The position numbers were made by a program, and so were the translations under genes. Shown piece by piece: positions 6,683-16,836 of a DNA stretch of 40,452 nt. Position 1 is the stretch's first letter. Every line of letters begins with the position of its first letter. The DNA is from a virus. The notes under the pieces were generated by a model. It was not told where the DNA came from. It ran no database searches and was given only the letters and a program-made list of their open reading frames with translations. The DNA is taken from IMG/VR virus record IMGVR_UViG_3300042691_013910, positions 1-40,452 of that record; one strand, 5' to 3'.

Positions 6683-9600
6683 CTATGCCTGTGCTTCAGT
6701 CCATGTTAACTTTGCGGAAGTAAGTGTAGTATTACCAGTTAGACGAGACACTGCAATTGTCAGAATGTCTGGTCCATCTGGGAACACAGAGTCACCACCA
6801 AGAATCGAGTTCGACAACTCAAACAAGTCTGAGATGTCAACCGTAGTTGATTGTTCTGTACCGTTTTGACCTGCTGCACGGAAGTTATACACCTGGATAC
6901 CTCCAGATACCGTGTCGTTACCTGTGTGAGCGATGACTTGGCTCAAAGCAGGGCTTGGAACAGAGACGAAGTTCAAGTTATTTAGACGTGGGTTGATAAG
7001 AACCTTTACGTCTACCAACTGTGTGGTCTGAACAGCAAGTTCTTTAATACGCAACTGCATGCGGTTAATGACATCGCGGTCTCCGAGTTTTCCAGTTAAA
7101 CCGCTTGATACCGAAGGAGATAGACGTAGTGATAGCAAAGGCTGGTAGTTAGCACCAGAGGTATTGTTTAGAGAGCCAACAGGATACAAGTAGTATGTGT
7201 ACTGAGCGTTACCTTGAGAGGTAATGTCAATTACATTTGTTCCACCAGTTGCGTTTGCATCTGCTGCTGTTGGATGCAGGGTAATGTTATTGGCATCTAC
7301 TGCTCTTACATACAGCGTTGATGAGTTCTGTAAGCGATTAAAGTTGTATGCAGGATTTTGAGCAACAATCGCTGGGTTTTGATTGTTTTGTCCAGTCAAA
7401 CCTTGAGCAGTTAGACCAACAAACTGAACGGGGTTTCCTGTGGAAAATCCGTGTGTTGGAATGTTGATTTGATTATTTGTAAGGTTTATTGCTGTTGAAC
7501 CAAAGTTTTTGGCTGTTGTTCCTGTAATGGTAAGTGTCTGACCTGAGGCAGAGAACAAGTATGCTTTATCATCATCAAACTTACCGTCCATGATGACTGA
7601 AGTACCCCAGTGGAACAAGAATGGGATATACGTTGGGTTTTGGTAAGTTGTTACCTCATAACGAGTAGGCAAGTTACCTGAACGGAAGTACGACTCTAAC
7701 TGGAAGTTGTTGTGAATATACTCATGGACGTATTGAACTTCGCCTTGAACAGTCTTAAATCCATAACGAATCTTTCCTGCTCCGTACCAAGAGTAATCCA
7801 TGTAAGCCATCTGAATCTTATTTAAATCAAGGTCGTATCCAGTTGGTCCAGTTCCGTCAAGAGGGTCAATAGACCAGTTTGCTTGTGGAGTACGAACATC
7901 CACTGTCTTTGTGATGATAATACCGCTCTTTGCTGGAGTGAAAGAATGAGGAGAGCCAGCACCAACAGATGAAAGAGCAACATCCACTACTGAGTCTGGA
8001 GTTGCCTTCAACTTAAAGTTGTTGTTGTCAATGAAATCGACGTAATAAGTACGACCATTAATCAAACCTCCGATAGGGGTTCCATCAATAGCGTCGTAAA
8101 TAACTGGCAAGTTGTTGGTAAATCCATGGTTTTGGATTACAAACTGGTCGTCTGCAAGACGAACAACTCCTGTAGTTCCGTTACCTGGGTCAAATTCTTT
8201 CTCAATTCCAGATGAACCCTTATACTCAGGTTTAATTGTTATTCTGCTGTCACTGATAACGCTTGATACTAAATATGACTGACCACGCATAACAATATAA
8301 TCACCTGCAGTTAACTGAGTTGTAAAGGTAGTTCCAGTACCAAATACCCATTCAGTTCCTTGTAGGGCTGCTGCTGTTCCAGCAATTTGTTGAGTTGAAG
8401 AACGACGAACTGCATAGATGTTTTGTCCATCAAATTCAAAGAACATTCCGTTCTGAGAATCGAACATACCCGCACGAATTGCACCGTTTTGCCATGAGTC
8501 TACGTTGAACTGAGGGAATCCGTATGCCTTGGCTTCAGCACCAGTTGGGATTGTTGAAGATGCAATACATGTAAATGTAAGAGAATCAATAACGGTTACT
8601 TGGAATAGCCCGTTATAAATAGTGCTCAAACCACCTGTAGAGGTTCGTGCCTCTGAAATCTCAATATAGAGACCGTTAATCAATCCGTGAGGACGACGAG
8701 TTACGCAAGAGAAGGTAGTAGGGCTGACACGTACTAGAGACTCAATATCAATTGTTGGCTTAAAGTTAATACCAAAGGATGTTTGAATACCTTTACCAGA
8801 CTGATAACGGAAGTACTTACGTGTTTGACGAATAATTGACGCGTATGAAGTGCCTACACCAACAGACATTTCTACACCACCGTCAAACGGACGATGTAGA
8901 GAATATCCTTGTGGACGTACATACACGAAGGTCTGATATGAGTAAGACACCGAAGAGTAAGTCGCTGTGTATGGGCGATTTACAGTAATCTGAGTATCAG
9001 AACCAATAGCAGTGATTGTTCTGATAATTGGTGAAGATGGGGTTGTCTTTACCAAAGAATGTGTTGTGCCTGAACCTGCTGTTGTAATAACAACGCGGTT
9101 TGTGTTTGACGATGCTTCTGAGGCTGTATTGAAGAGAGCAACGGTGTTTCCGTCAATTCTACGTACAAAGTAGAAGTAAGTAGAAGTCAAACCTGTTGGA
9201 GCAACAGAACCAGCACCTGCTGTGTAAACCACAGCATCGCCAGTTTGGAATCCGTGCCCAGTTAGTGTTATCTGGTTAGTTGGGTTAATAGAGACATTTG
9301 CGCTGCTAAATGTTGACGTTACAGTGATGTTTGGTGGGAACAAACGGAATCTGTCGCCAACCTTAAGAATCTTTGCAAATGATGTGTTAACGCCGTTTAC
9401 TAGAGTAGAGCCTGAAGCAGTCGATACAGTTCCAGAACCAGTTACGTAACCGTTAATTTGTGAAGTTGTAAGAGTGTGGTCTACGCCGCCACCAAATGAA
9501 CTTAGGCTAATAGGAACACCAGAAGCAGCATTTTCTGCACTGCTTGCAAGTTGGATGTGGTCCTTGCTGATGTTAATTACGTAGTAATCAGTAGCGTTGG

Positions 9601-12289
9601 TTAATCCACCGATTGCAGTTCCACCGCCAGTGCTATAAGCAACCTTAGTTCCAGTTAAGAAACCGTGTGAAAGAATCTTAACGTTATTTGCTTGAAGGTC
9701 TACTACTGCTCTTGGTGTAAATGTTTTAACAATAAATGGAACGAAGCCATTTGCAGGTACGGTAAATGTAGTTGTAGAAGGAACAGTGTCGATTGTGTAA
9801 GTTCCATCTGGAGACTTAGACAAAGACAAGATGCGGTGACGACCCACACCAGCAGTAGTTAGGTTTACAGCCGTACCAGCGTTTGCCAATTCCAAAGTGT
9901 TTGCAAGACGGATGTTATCTCCGTCAACAAGAATTACGTAGTAAGGGTTACCAGAAGTAAGACCACCTATAGCGGTTTGACCTACTGAGTCGTATTGCAC
10001 AAGTTCGCCTTGACTGAATCCGTGTGATGGAATAGAGATTGTGTCTGTTCCAAAGTCAACTTGATTTAGAGACAAAGAGTGGTTACCAGTGCCCAAAGAA
10101 GTAAGGTTTACAACGTTCGTTCCTTCTTTGTTGGTTGTTATCTTAATAATGTTGTTATCTACCTTGAAGGTGAAGTAGGTAGCACCGTTTGTTAAGCCAC
10201 CGATAGATGTTCCGCCGCCATTTGAATAGACAACCTTTGAACCAGTTACTAAGTCGTGGCCTGGAATATACAAAGAGTCTTCATCAATGTTTACAACAAC
10301 GTAAATAAATGAGTGATTTGTACCAGTTCCAGCAGAGGAAAGGTCAATTACAGGACCACCCAAAGACTGGCTAAGTTGAATGTTGTTGTTATCAATAACT
10401 GTTTTTACATAGTAAGTAGCATTGTTCTGTAAAGGAGCAATTGCGGTTCCTCCACCAGTTGAATATCTGATTGGCTGATTTGCCAAGAAACCGTGTGATG
10501 GAATTGTAATAACGTTGGTTGCAGTATTAACAACAACCTTACCAAATCGACTAAGTGAAGTGCTTCCTGGAAGAATAAAGTCTACTTCTGTTGTAGTAGG
10601 AGAAGGAGTAGTGCTTAACTTAAAGGTGTAGTCATTGATACGACGAACATAGTAAACAGTGTTTGCTGCCAAAGGAGTTGGGGCAGTTCCTGTAAAGGTA
10701 TAAGTAAGAGCGTCGTTTTCTGCAAGACCATGAGCAGCAGTAGTATTAATTGTGTTGTTCTCAATGTCCAAGGTAATTGGTACAAGAGTGTGGTATTCGG
10801 TTCCTGCAGCAGCGATAGCGATTGCATTTGTATTTGCGTTTGCATCTGCTGCTGTTGGGTGAAGAGTGATTCCAGAACCAGAAGCAGCAACCAAAGTAAC
10901 GGCTACATCGCCTTCTACCCCACCAGTTTTCCAAGTGTTGAGGTTTGTAATTGGGGAACCATTAAAGGTGTTTGCACCATCGTAAAGGCCTGTGGATGTA
11001 GCAACCTGAGTAGCAGAAGGGATAATGTAAGAACCACCGAATGAACCAGGAGATGTTCCTTGGTTAGGACCAGCAGCACCTCCAGAGTAACCTCCAGAAC
11101 CTCCAGGACCTCCTTGGGTATTTCCATCAGAACCTGCACCGCCACCAAAGCCTCCGACAGCACCGTTTGAAGCGGTATACGCAGCACCACCAACTAGACC
11201 GTCGTTAAAGCCGCCACCACCAAAACCGTAAGAAGTGTTAGCACCACGAGATAGGAAACCACCACCCGCTCCACCAACAGTTCCATTCTGTGCACCGTTA
11301 CCTCCTGTACCGCCAGTAATAGAGCCAGCACTTCCACCGTTAGTTGTAATTGCTGCATTGGCTGGAGTTCCTGCTGTGTATGACGCAGATGCACCTCCAC
11401 CCGCAACAAAAAGAGGGGTATTAGTTGATTTGCGAACTACGAAGGTTCCACCAGAAGCGGCGGGCCAGTTACCGTTAGGAGCACCACCATTTCCAAGGCT
11501 TGGACCACCGCGTTGTCCAACAGCAATGGTAATAATTTCACCAGCGTTTAGTTGAACGCGTCCCTTAACAATCGCAGCACCACCACCTGAAGATTGGTTA
11601 GACGCACGACCTGGTGCACCAGCAACAGTAAATTCATAAACACCAGAAACTGGAACTGTCCAGTCCTGATAACCCTGGTAAGCACCTTGCTTTAGATATA
11701 CGCCACCTGTTGCCCAAGCGGTTCCTGCATAGGCTGTTTGCAACTGTGTAAGAGTTGGTCCTGACTGGCCTGTTTGTCCGCCAGAGGTAAAGGTAAAGTT
11801 TGTAAAAGCATATATTTGACCTCCGCCAAAACCTGTTGCACTTTGACGAGCATAATAGGTGTTGCCAGAAGTAAGGCCCGTTAATGGGGTTCCATTGGTG
11901 TAGTACTTCACTGCTTGTTGACTGCTGTAAAGAATTGGTGTGTCAAAACTTAGGATATTGCTGTAAACAAATGGGAAGTTAAAGGTTGTGCTACCTGCAA
12001 TAACGCTAGTTAAATCAACTGCTGTTCCATTTGGGGTTGTTGCACTTAAAGTAAATGAAGAACTATCGATGTGATTTGCATAGTAAAGATTGCCTGAAGT
12101 AATTCCGCCAATAGTTCCAGTTCCATTACGAACAATCCAAGGAGATTCGTCTTTAATAATGGATGGAAATTGTTGTGCAGCAACTCCTTGAGCAGAAGAA
12201 TAGTAAAAGTAATTTTCGTCTAAGTTAACGTTTGTTTTGCGGAAGGAGTGAGTGCCCGTAGAACCTGCAGCCGTAATATCAATTGGCAT
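6683..12289 (-). CDS. Giant 1868-residue tail fibre with HGF/GGLT repeats and ALK/LTK-type Gly-rich domain
   Basis: This is the largest gene in the window. Residues about 205-465 form a glycine-rich domain: WTVPVSGVYEFTVAGAPG, GGGAAIVKG, ITIAVGQRGG, FVAGGGAS, many GG runs and a closing GDVAVTLVA. That order matches the glycine-rich domain of ALK/LTK receptors and related bacterial proteins. Around it are at least eight repeats of about 65-75 residues with the core PSHGF-x-TG-x-x-V-x-Y ... GGLTNGATYYV ... LSS-x-G-x-GHSL. Near residue 1150 a conserved segment (RKYFRYQSGKGIQ) begins a C-terminal region that I recall from virion proteins of marine phages, continuing through DGKFDDDKAYLF. It is likely a long fibre or baseplate-anchored adhesin. 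AAAGGA precedes the start. Confidence 0.88.
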   Translation of the reverse strand: MPIDITAAGSTGTHSFRKTNVNLDENYFYYSSAQGVAAQQFPSIIKDESPWIVRNGTGTIGGITSGNLYYANHIDSSSFTLSATTPNGTAVDLTSVIAGSTTFNFPFVYSNILSFDTPILYSSQQAVKYYTNGTPLTGLTSGNTYYARQSATGFGGGQIYAFTNFTFTSGGQTGQSGPTLTQLQTAYAGTAWATGGVYLKQGAYQGYQDWTVPVSGVYEFTVAGAPGRASNQSSGGGAAIVKGRVQLNAGEIITIAVGQRGGPSLGNGGAPNGNWPAASGGTFVVRKSTNTPLFVAGGGASASYTAGTPANAAITTNGGSAGSITGGTGGNGAQNGTVGGAGGGFLSRGANTSYGFGGGGFNDGLVGGAAYTASNGAVGGFGGGAGSDGNTQGGPGGSGGYSGGAAGPNQGTSPGSFGGSYIIPSATQVATSTGLYDGANTFNGSPITNLNTWKTGGVEGDVAVTLVAASGSGITLHPTAADANANTNAIAIAAAGTEYHTLVPITLDIENNTINTTAAHGLAENDALTYTFTGTAPTPLAANTVYYVRRINDYTFKLSTTPSPTTTEVDFILPGSTSLSRFGKVVVNTATNVITIPSHGFLANQPIRYSTGGGTAIAPLQNNATYYVKTVIDNNNIQLSQSLGGPVIDLSSAGTGTNHSFIYVVVNIDEDSLYIPGHDLVTGSKVVYSNGGGTSIGGLTNGATYFTFKVDNNIIKITTNKEGTNVVNLTSLGTGNHSLSLNQVDFGTDTISIPSHGFSQGELVQYDSVGQTAIGGLTSGNPYYVILVDGDNIRLANTLELANAGTAVNLTTAGVGRHRILSLSKSPDGTYTIDTVPSTTTFTVPANGFVPFIVKTFTPRAVVDLQANNVKILSHGFLTGTKVAYSTGGGTAIGGLTNATDYYVINISKDHIQLASSAENAASGVPISLSSFGGGVDHTLTTSQINGYVTGSGTVSTASGSTLVNGVNTSFAKILKVGDRFRLFPPNITVTSTFSSANVSINPTNQITLTGHGFQTGDAVVYTAGAGSVAPTGLTSTYFYFVRRIDGNTVALFNTASEASSNTNRVVITTAGSGTTHSLVKTTPSSPIIRTITAIGSDTQITVNRPYTATYSSVSYSYQTFVYVRPQGYSLHRPFDGGVEMSVGVGTSYASIIRQTRKYFRYQSGKGIQTSFGINFKPTIDIESLVRVSPTTFSCVTRRPHGLINGLYIEISEARTSTGGLSTIYNGLFQVTVIDSLTFTCIASSTIPTGAEAKAYGFPQFNVDSWQNGAIRAGMFDSQNGMFFEFDGQNIYAVRRSSTQQIAGTAAALQGTEWVFGTGTTFTTQLTAGDYIVMRGQSYLVSSVISDSRITIKPEYKGSSGIEKEFDPGNGTTGVVRLADDQFVIQNHGFTNNLPVIYDAIDGTPIGGLINGRTYYVDFIDNNNFKLKATPDSVVDVALSSVGAGSPHSFTPAKSGIIITKTVDVRTPQANWSIDPLDGTGPTGYDLDLNKIQMAYMDYSWYGAGKIRYGFKTVQGEVQYVHEYIHNNFQLESYFRSGNLPTRYEVTTYQNPTYIPFLFHWGTSVIMDGKFDDDKAYLFSASGQTLTITGTTAKNFGSTAINLTNNQINIPTHGFSTGNPVQFVGLTAQGLTGQNNQNPAIVAQNPAYNFNRLQNSSTLYVRAVDANNITLHPTAADANATGGTNVIDITSQGNAQYTYYLYPVGSLNNTSGANYQPLLSLRLSPSVSSGLTGKLGDRDVINRMQLRIKELAVQTTQLVDVKVLINPRLNNLNFVSVPSPALSQVIAHTGNDTVSGGIQVYNFRAAGQNGTEQSTTVDISDLFELSNSILGGDSVFPDGPDILTIAVSRLTGNTTLTSAKLTWTEAQA

Positions 12290-12299
12290 TTCTCATCCT

Positions 12300-14837
12300 T
12301 TACTTTACAAAGATGCCGTAGCCGACATCAATAATGTTAGAAGCGTTTACACGGTTACAAGAGGTGTTTGTCTGACCGCATGTTGTTGAAATTTGATTTT
12401 GACCCTGGTTGGTGTAGTTGTTTCCATTACCAGCACCATTTCCTTCACCGTAATATCCTGGAGTATCGCAGTATGGAGAGATTGGAGCCATCTTAAATCC
12501 GTTGTTCCAACCACCGTTTTGGTGTTCTCCACCAATACCGTTGAAAGTGTGTGGATAAGAAGAGTTTCCAGAACCTGCAGTTGTACCAATGTGGAAACGG
12601 TTGTATCCGTCTGATGAGTACCACTGACCAGCACCGTAGTTGCCTCGCATGTGAAGACCGTCGCCTGAGTTACGAGCGTCAATGAATCCATCACCACCAC
12701 GAGATTGTGAACGGCAAGAAGAGTTTGGAATACCAGAGTCACCGTTTTGTGCAGTACGAGAGTTAGCGATTGTGTTGTTAGTAGAGCCTTGAGTTGTCCA
12801 GTGCCATAATGAGTTGGTGTTTCTAACTCCAGAATTTAATTGATAGTGACCCCAACCACGCCAGGATGTTGTAGACACGTTGTGAAGCACAAAAAGAATG
12901 TCACTGACATTGTGATAACCCCATAAATGCGTTTTTGAGTTAACTGTAAGTCCTTGACCAGTGTTGAAAGAACCATCTCGTGTTGAATAAAGACTGTTGC
13001 CCCAAATAGGAGTTCCTGAAGGGAATCCAGTGTTGCTGTTTGCAATCATGTTCATTGCAAGCATCCAACCTCCACCAGCAACAGCAGAATCCATAATGCA
13101 ATAAACCTGTTGTGGTGCTGAGTAAGAGTCGGTTTTAATCCAATATAGCCCGTTGGTATTTGTACCAGTAAGCGTTTTAATTGCTGCTGCAGAAGTATTA
13201 GCAGAAGCCTCTGTAGAACCGTCTTTTAGACCGCCCTTTACAAGACCAATTTGAATATTGTTTCCATTAACTTGCTCTACGAAGTAATAGTTAACTGGCA
13301 CTGTTTCTGTTGTAGTTAAACGACCTCCAACTGGGTAGTCGTAACGGACCATATCTCCAGTAATAAAATTATGGTTTGGTACATGAATCCACTCTTTATC
13401 AGTTGAAACACCGATTTGTTGTACTTTATGCGTTCCAGAACCCTGGCTGCTAATGATGATGTCAGCACCACCTGGAGTTGCAGCAAGTTTAATTTGAATA
13501 AGACCAGGGACACCTTGAACAACTACGTTAGAGAAAGTACACCAGTAAGTAGCGTTGTTTGTTAAGCCTCCAGCAGCAGTTCCTGTGGTGGTGTACTTAA
13601 CCATAGAGCCAACTACTAGCCCTGTTGAAACAGTGGAACCTGCATCGTTTACAATCTGAATAATGGCAGAGCCATTAGAAAAAGAGTTAACCGTAGACAA
13701 AGACCCTGTGTTATTAGCACCATCAAATGTGAAAGGATTGTCATTAACAACCGTAATTGATGTTTGCTTTTGAGTGTCTAAGTTGTTTCCAGCAAAAGTC
13801 TTTGCTTGGTTTGCCAACTGAACTGTTCCAGTAATAGTTGCAACTATGTCGATAACTGACCCGCCAGGAATTGCACTTACTTTGAATGTGGAAGAAGATG
13901 ATGAAGAAGTTACTAATTCTTTTAAGTACACAATTCCACGAGGTGTTCCAGCAAAATAACCAGAAGAAGAGGTCACTACATAGTAGAGAGGGGTTCCTAT
14001 CAACTGACCAACAAAGTTTTCGCTTGAGTGAGTTACAGTGATTGTATCGTCACCAACGCTTGTAGAAACAATGTTGCTAACAACTCCGTTTAGTTGTGCT
14101 TCATTATCCAAGTCAATTGTGTAAGTAGTAAGAGTGTTTGAGCCATCAAAAGACTGTGCAGTTGCAGTGTTTGAAGCATCGAATGTTTTTGAACCAGTGT
14201 TTGAAGAATCAAACTCTTGTGAAATTGTAGAGTTTAGGTTCAAGAAGTAGAAAGGAGTATTAACGCCAAACCCATGAGGAGAGTCTGTTTTAATTGTAAG
14301 TGTAGACTGTCCTTGAGCATTTGTAATAATACCTTCAGAGTCAGCAATTTTAATCTGAGAACCCTGAAAGAACTGACCTGTAATAATTGAAGTGTAAAGG
14401 TCAACAATTGATGCTGTTGTTAACTGATTTTGTTTGCAAAGATAAGTAAAGGTTGTTGAGTCTGGAACTGAGTTAATGATGTAAGCACCGTCTGCAGTAA
14501 GAGACTTACTTCCAGTTACGTTCAAAGGAATACCAACAGCAAGTCCGTGAGGAAGCGATGTCGTTACCTTAATCTCACGAGAACCAGCAGTAGTAATTAC
14601 ATCTAAAAGGTTTGGAAGAGTTGTATCACCAGAAGCAGAGAAGAAGGAAGGGGTGTTGTTAATTAACTCAACTGTTTCCCATTTGGTTGGCTGAAGACCG
14701 TATTCAAAGTCTGTGTCAATGAGGTTTTGCGGTTCACTGACACGGATTTTTGTTACTGGGTCAATGAACTCCGCAGGGTAACGAATTTCCCCACTAAGGC
14801 CACCACTACTGGTGCTACCGCCTAGAAAACCTGGCAT
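12300..14837 (-). CDS. Adhesin with HGF-type repeats and C-terminal fibrinogen-like domain
   Basis: The 845-residue protein has N-terminal repeats related to those of the giant fibre (SPHGFGVNTPFYFLN, PNHNFITGDMVRYDYP). The C-terminal 285 residues start NGLYWIKTDSYSAPQQVYCI and continue GGGWMLAM. This is the signature of a fibrinogen-related domain, in which an N-terminal strand, a VYC-x-M turn and a GGGW motif are conserved. Such domains bind acetylated sugars or other glycans in animal lectins. Later segments are rich in Gly, Asn, Ser and Trp with several Cys (YCDTPGYYGEG, TTCGQTNTSC). A host-glycan-binding fibre tip is the natural interpretation. AAAGG precedes the start. Confidence 0.87.
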   Translation of the reverse strand: MPGFLGGSTSSGGLSGEIRYPAEFIDPVTKIRVSEPQNLIDTDFEYGLQPTKWETVELINNTPSFFSASGDTTLPNLLDVITTAGSREIKVTTSLPHGLAVGIPLNVTGSKSLTADGAYIINSVPDSTTFTYLCKQNQLTTASIVDLYTSIITGQFFQGSQIKIADSEGIITNAQGQSTLTIKTDSPHGFGVNTPFYFLNLNSTISQEFDSSNTGSKTFDASNTATAQSFDGSNTLTTYTIDLDNEAQLNGVVSNIVSTSVGDDTITVTHSSENFVGQLIGTPLYYVVTSSSGYFAGTPRGIVYLKELVTSSSSSSTFKVSAIPGGSVIDIVATITGTVQLANQAKTFAGNNLDTQKQTSITVVNDNPFTFDGANNTGSLSTVNSFSNGSAIIQIVNDAGSTVSTGLVVGSMVKYTTTGTAAGGLTNNATYWCTFSNVVVQGVPGLIQIKLAATPGGADIIISSQGSGTHKVQQIGVSTDKEWIHVPNHNFITGDMVRYDYPVGGRLTTTETVPVNYYFVEQVNGNNIQIGLVKGGLKDGSTEASANTSAAAIKTLTGTNTNGLYWIKTDSYSAPQQVYCIMDSAVAGGGWMLAMNMIANSNTGFPSGTPIWGNSLYSTRDGSFNTGQGLTVNSKTHLWGYHNVSDILFVLHNVSTTSWRGWGHYQLNSGVRNTNSLWHWTTQGSTNNTIANSRTAQNGDSGIPNSSCRSQSRGGDGFIDARNSGDGLHMRGNYGAGQWYSSDGYNRFHIGTTAGSGNSSYPHTFNGIGGEHQNGGWNNGFKMAPISPYCDTPGYYGEGNGAGNGNNYTNQGQNQISTTCGQTNTSCNRVNASNIIDVGYGIFVK

Positions 14838-14853
14838 TAGTTATCGCCTTTCA

Positions 14854-16836
14854 TCATATTCCCAACCACCATGAAGTTGATATTGCAAGAGTGCCTACTG
14901 TGCCTTGCGGACCAGTAGGACCTTCATTTCCTGACGCAACTTCTATCCATGCACCTTGAAAGAATACATAAGTTTTTGCGTTTTGAGTGTTAAACCATCC
15001 GTCACCTGGTGATGATGTAGCAACATCTGGAGCAGTTGGACCAGTTGCAGTAAATTTACCGACAGGTCCTGTTGGGCCTGTTGGTCCTTGAGGACCTGTA
15101 GGGCCAGTTACGTTTGATTGTGGTCCAGTGGCTCCAGTGGGTCCAGTTGGACCTGTAGGTCCTGTTTCACCCTTTTTATCAAAGATTGCAATGACACCGA
15201 TTTGTGCTGCATCAGCAACGCTTTGATAAACAATATTTGCTGGGGCATTAAATGGAACAATGTAAGTGATAACTGTGTTTGTTGAAGCAGAGTATTTACC
15301 AAGTGCTGGGTCGTTGTTAGTTGTTCCAGGCACAGCACTGCCACTGTTGTTTTCAGTTAAACGAAGAGCAAACGGGTCACCAACAGGAACTTGGCTAACA
15401 TCAAAGTAATAAATTTCACCACGCACTAAAGTTAGTGTTGGGTTGTCTCCAGCAATACCTACGAAGTTATATGCTGTGTTACCAGGATTGTTAGTAACAA
15501 GGAAAGTTGTACCACCACGAGGACCGACTGGACCAGTAGGACCTGTCGCTCCAATAGCCCCTGTAGGACCAGTAGGACCAGTAAATTGACCAGCATCTTC
15601 CCAAGCGGTTCCATTCCAAATCCAAATGTGTCCGTCTGCAGTTACTACATAGGCATCACCTTCGGTGTTACTTAAAGTAGGCAACGCTCCTGTAGTGCTT
15701 ACTGCACCTTGCAAGTTAATGCTTGTACCAGCATCACCTTTAGCACCAGTAGGTCCTGTAGGTCCTTGTGGACCAGTTGGACCAGTGACAGTGCTGTCTG
15801 CACCAGTAGGTCCTGTAGGTCCTTGTGGACCAGTTGGTCCTGTAACAGTTGAGTCTGCACCAGTTGGTCCTGTAGGTCCTTGAACACCTTGTGGACCAGT
15901 TGGACCAGTTACATTAGAATCCGCACCAGTAGGTCCTGTTGGACCTTGGATACCTTGAGGACCAGTAACACCTTGAATATTACCTACATTTTGCCAACCA
16001 CCTGCACCACCATTTAACGACGGATTCCAAACACATAAGTCACCGTTTGCTAAAAGGTAAGAGTCACCGATTTGTCCTGTTGGTTGTGCAGTTTGTAGTG
16101 TTGCAAAATCTGCGTACTCACCTTTAATAACAGTTGCTGCACCAGCAGGGCCTGTAGGACCAGTTGGACCTTGTGCACCTGTAGGACCAGTTACGTTAGA
16201 AGCAGGGCCTGTAGCACCTGTAGGTCCTTGAACACCTGCTGGACCAGTAGGTCCAGTTACATCTGAAGCAGGGCCTGTAGCACCAGTAGGACCAGTTGGA
16301 CCTGCAACACCTTGAGGACCTGTTGCACCAGTTGGGCCAAGTTCACCTTGTGAACCAGTAGGGCCCGTTACATTTGAAGCAGCACCTTGTGGGCCTGTAG
16401 CACCAGTAGGACCAACAGGTCCTGTAGGACCAGTTGCACCATCGCTACCAATAAAACCAGCAGGACCAGTTGCACCTGTTGCACCAGCAGGACCAGTAGG
16501 GCCTGTTGCACCTAAATCACCTTGTGGACCCGTAGGACCAAGTGCACCTGTTTCACCAACAGGACCACGAGGACCAGTAGGGCCTTCTTCACCTTGAATA
16601 CCTTGTAAACCACGAGGACCTGTTGCACCTGTTGGTCCTGTTACTGCAGGACCTGTTGCACCTGTTGCACCTACAGGACCAGTTGCACCAGTTGCAGATG
16701 CAGAACCTGCAGGACCTGTTGCACCAGTAGGACCTGTTGCACCACGAGGACCAGTAGGACCACGTTGACCTGGAACACCAGGAAGTAACGATGGGTCAAT
16801 CTCTGGATACTTAGGGCTGTTCGGATTAATTGGCAT
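14854..16836 (-). CDS. Long collagen-like fibre with three globular inserts
   Basis: The 660-residue protein is mostly Gly-x-y triplets (GPTGPTG, GATGPTG). A globular insert near residues 235-290 reads [20 protein letters not shown] second near 370-415 reads [20 protein letters not shown] third near 440-555 ([14 protein letters not shown] ... [17 protein letters not shown] ... IVYQS) is a sister of the cupredoxin-like knob in the 269-residue fibre but lacks its Cys/His/Met. A cap ([20 protein letters not shown]) lies near the C-terminus. Together these suggest a trimeric beaded shaft. The ATG overlaps the TAA of the upstream connector gene. The low-complexity DNA is prone to length change by recombination or slippage. 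Confidence 0.88.
   Translation of the reverse strand: MPINPNSPKYPEIDPSLLPGVPGQRGPTGPRGATGPTGATGPAGSASATGATGPVGATGATGPAVTGPTGATGPRGLQGIQGEEGPTGPRGPVGETGALGPTGPQGDLGATGPTGPAGATGATGPAGFIGSDGATGPTGPVGPTGATGPQGAASNVTGPTGSQGELGPTGATGPQGVAGPTGPTGATGPASDVTGPTGPAGVQGPTGATGPASNVTGPTGAQGPTGPTGPAGAATVIKGEYADFATLQTAQPTGQIGDSYLLANGDLCVWNPSLNGGAGGWQNVGNIQGVTGPQGIQGPTGPTGADSNVTGPTGPQGVQGPTGPTGADSTVTGPTGPQGPTGPTGADSTVTGPTGPQGPTGPTGAKGDAGTSINLQGAVSTTGALPTLSNTEGDAYVVTADGHIWIWNGTAWEDAGQFTGPTGPTGAIGATGPTGPVGPRGGTTFLVTNNPGNTAYNFVGIAGDNPTLTLVRGEIYYFDVSQVPVGDPFALRLTENNSGSAVPGTTNNDPALGKYSASTNTVITYIVPFNAPANIVYQSVADAAQIGVIAIFDKKGETGPTGPTGPTGATGPQSNVTGPTGPQGPTGPTGPVGKFTATGPTAPDVATSSPGDGWFNTQNAKTYVFFQGAWIEVASGNEGPTGPQGTVGTLAISTSWWLGI

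Noticed and set aside
11235-11555. Plus-strand Pro/Ala-rich frame within the giant fibre gene
   Set aside because: It is antisense to the glycine-rich domain; its composition is exactly what reversed Gly codons give.
14854-16836. Regular repeats in the collagen-like genes as a CRISPR or transposon array
   Set aside because: The repeats are in-frame Gly-x-y codons in a continuous reading frame.
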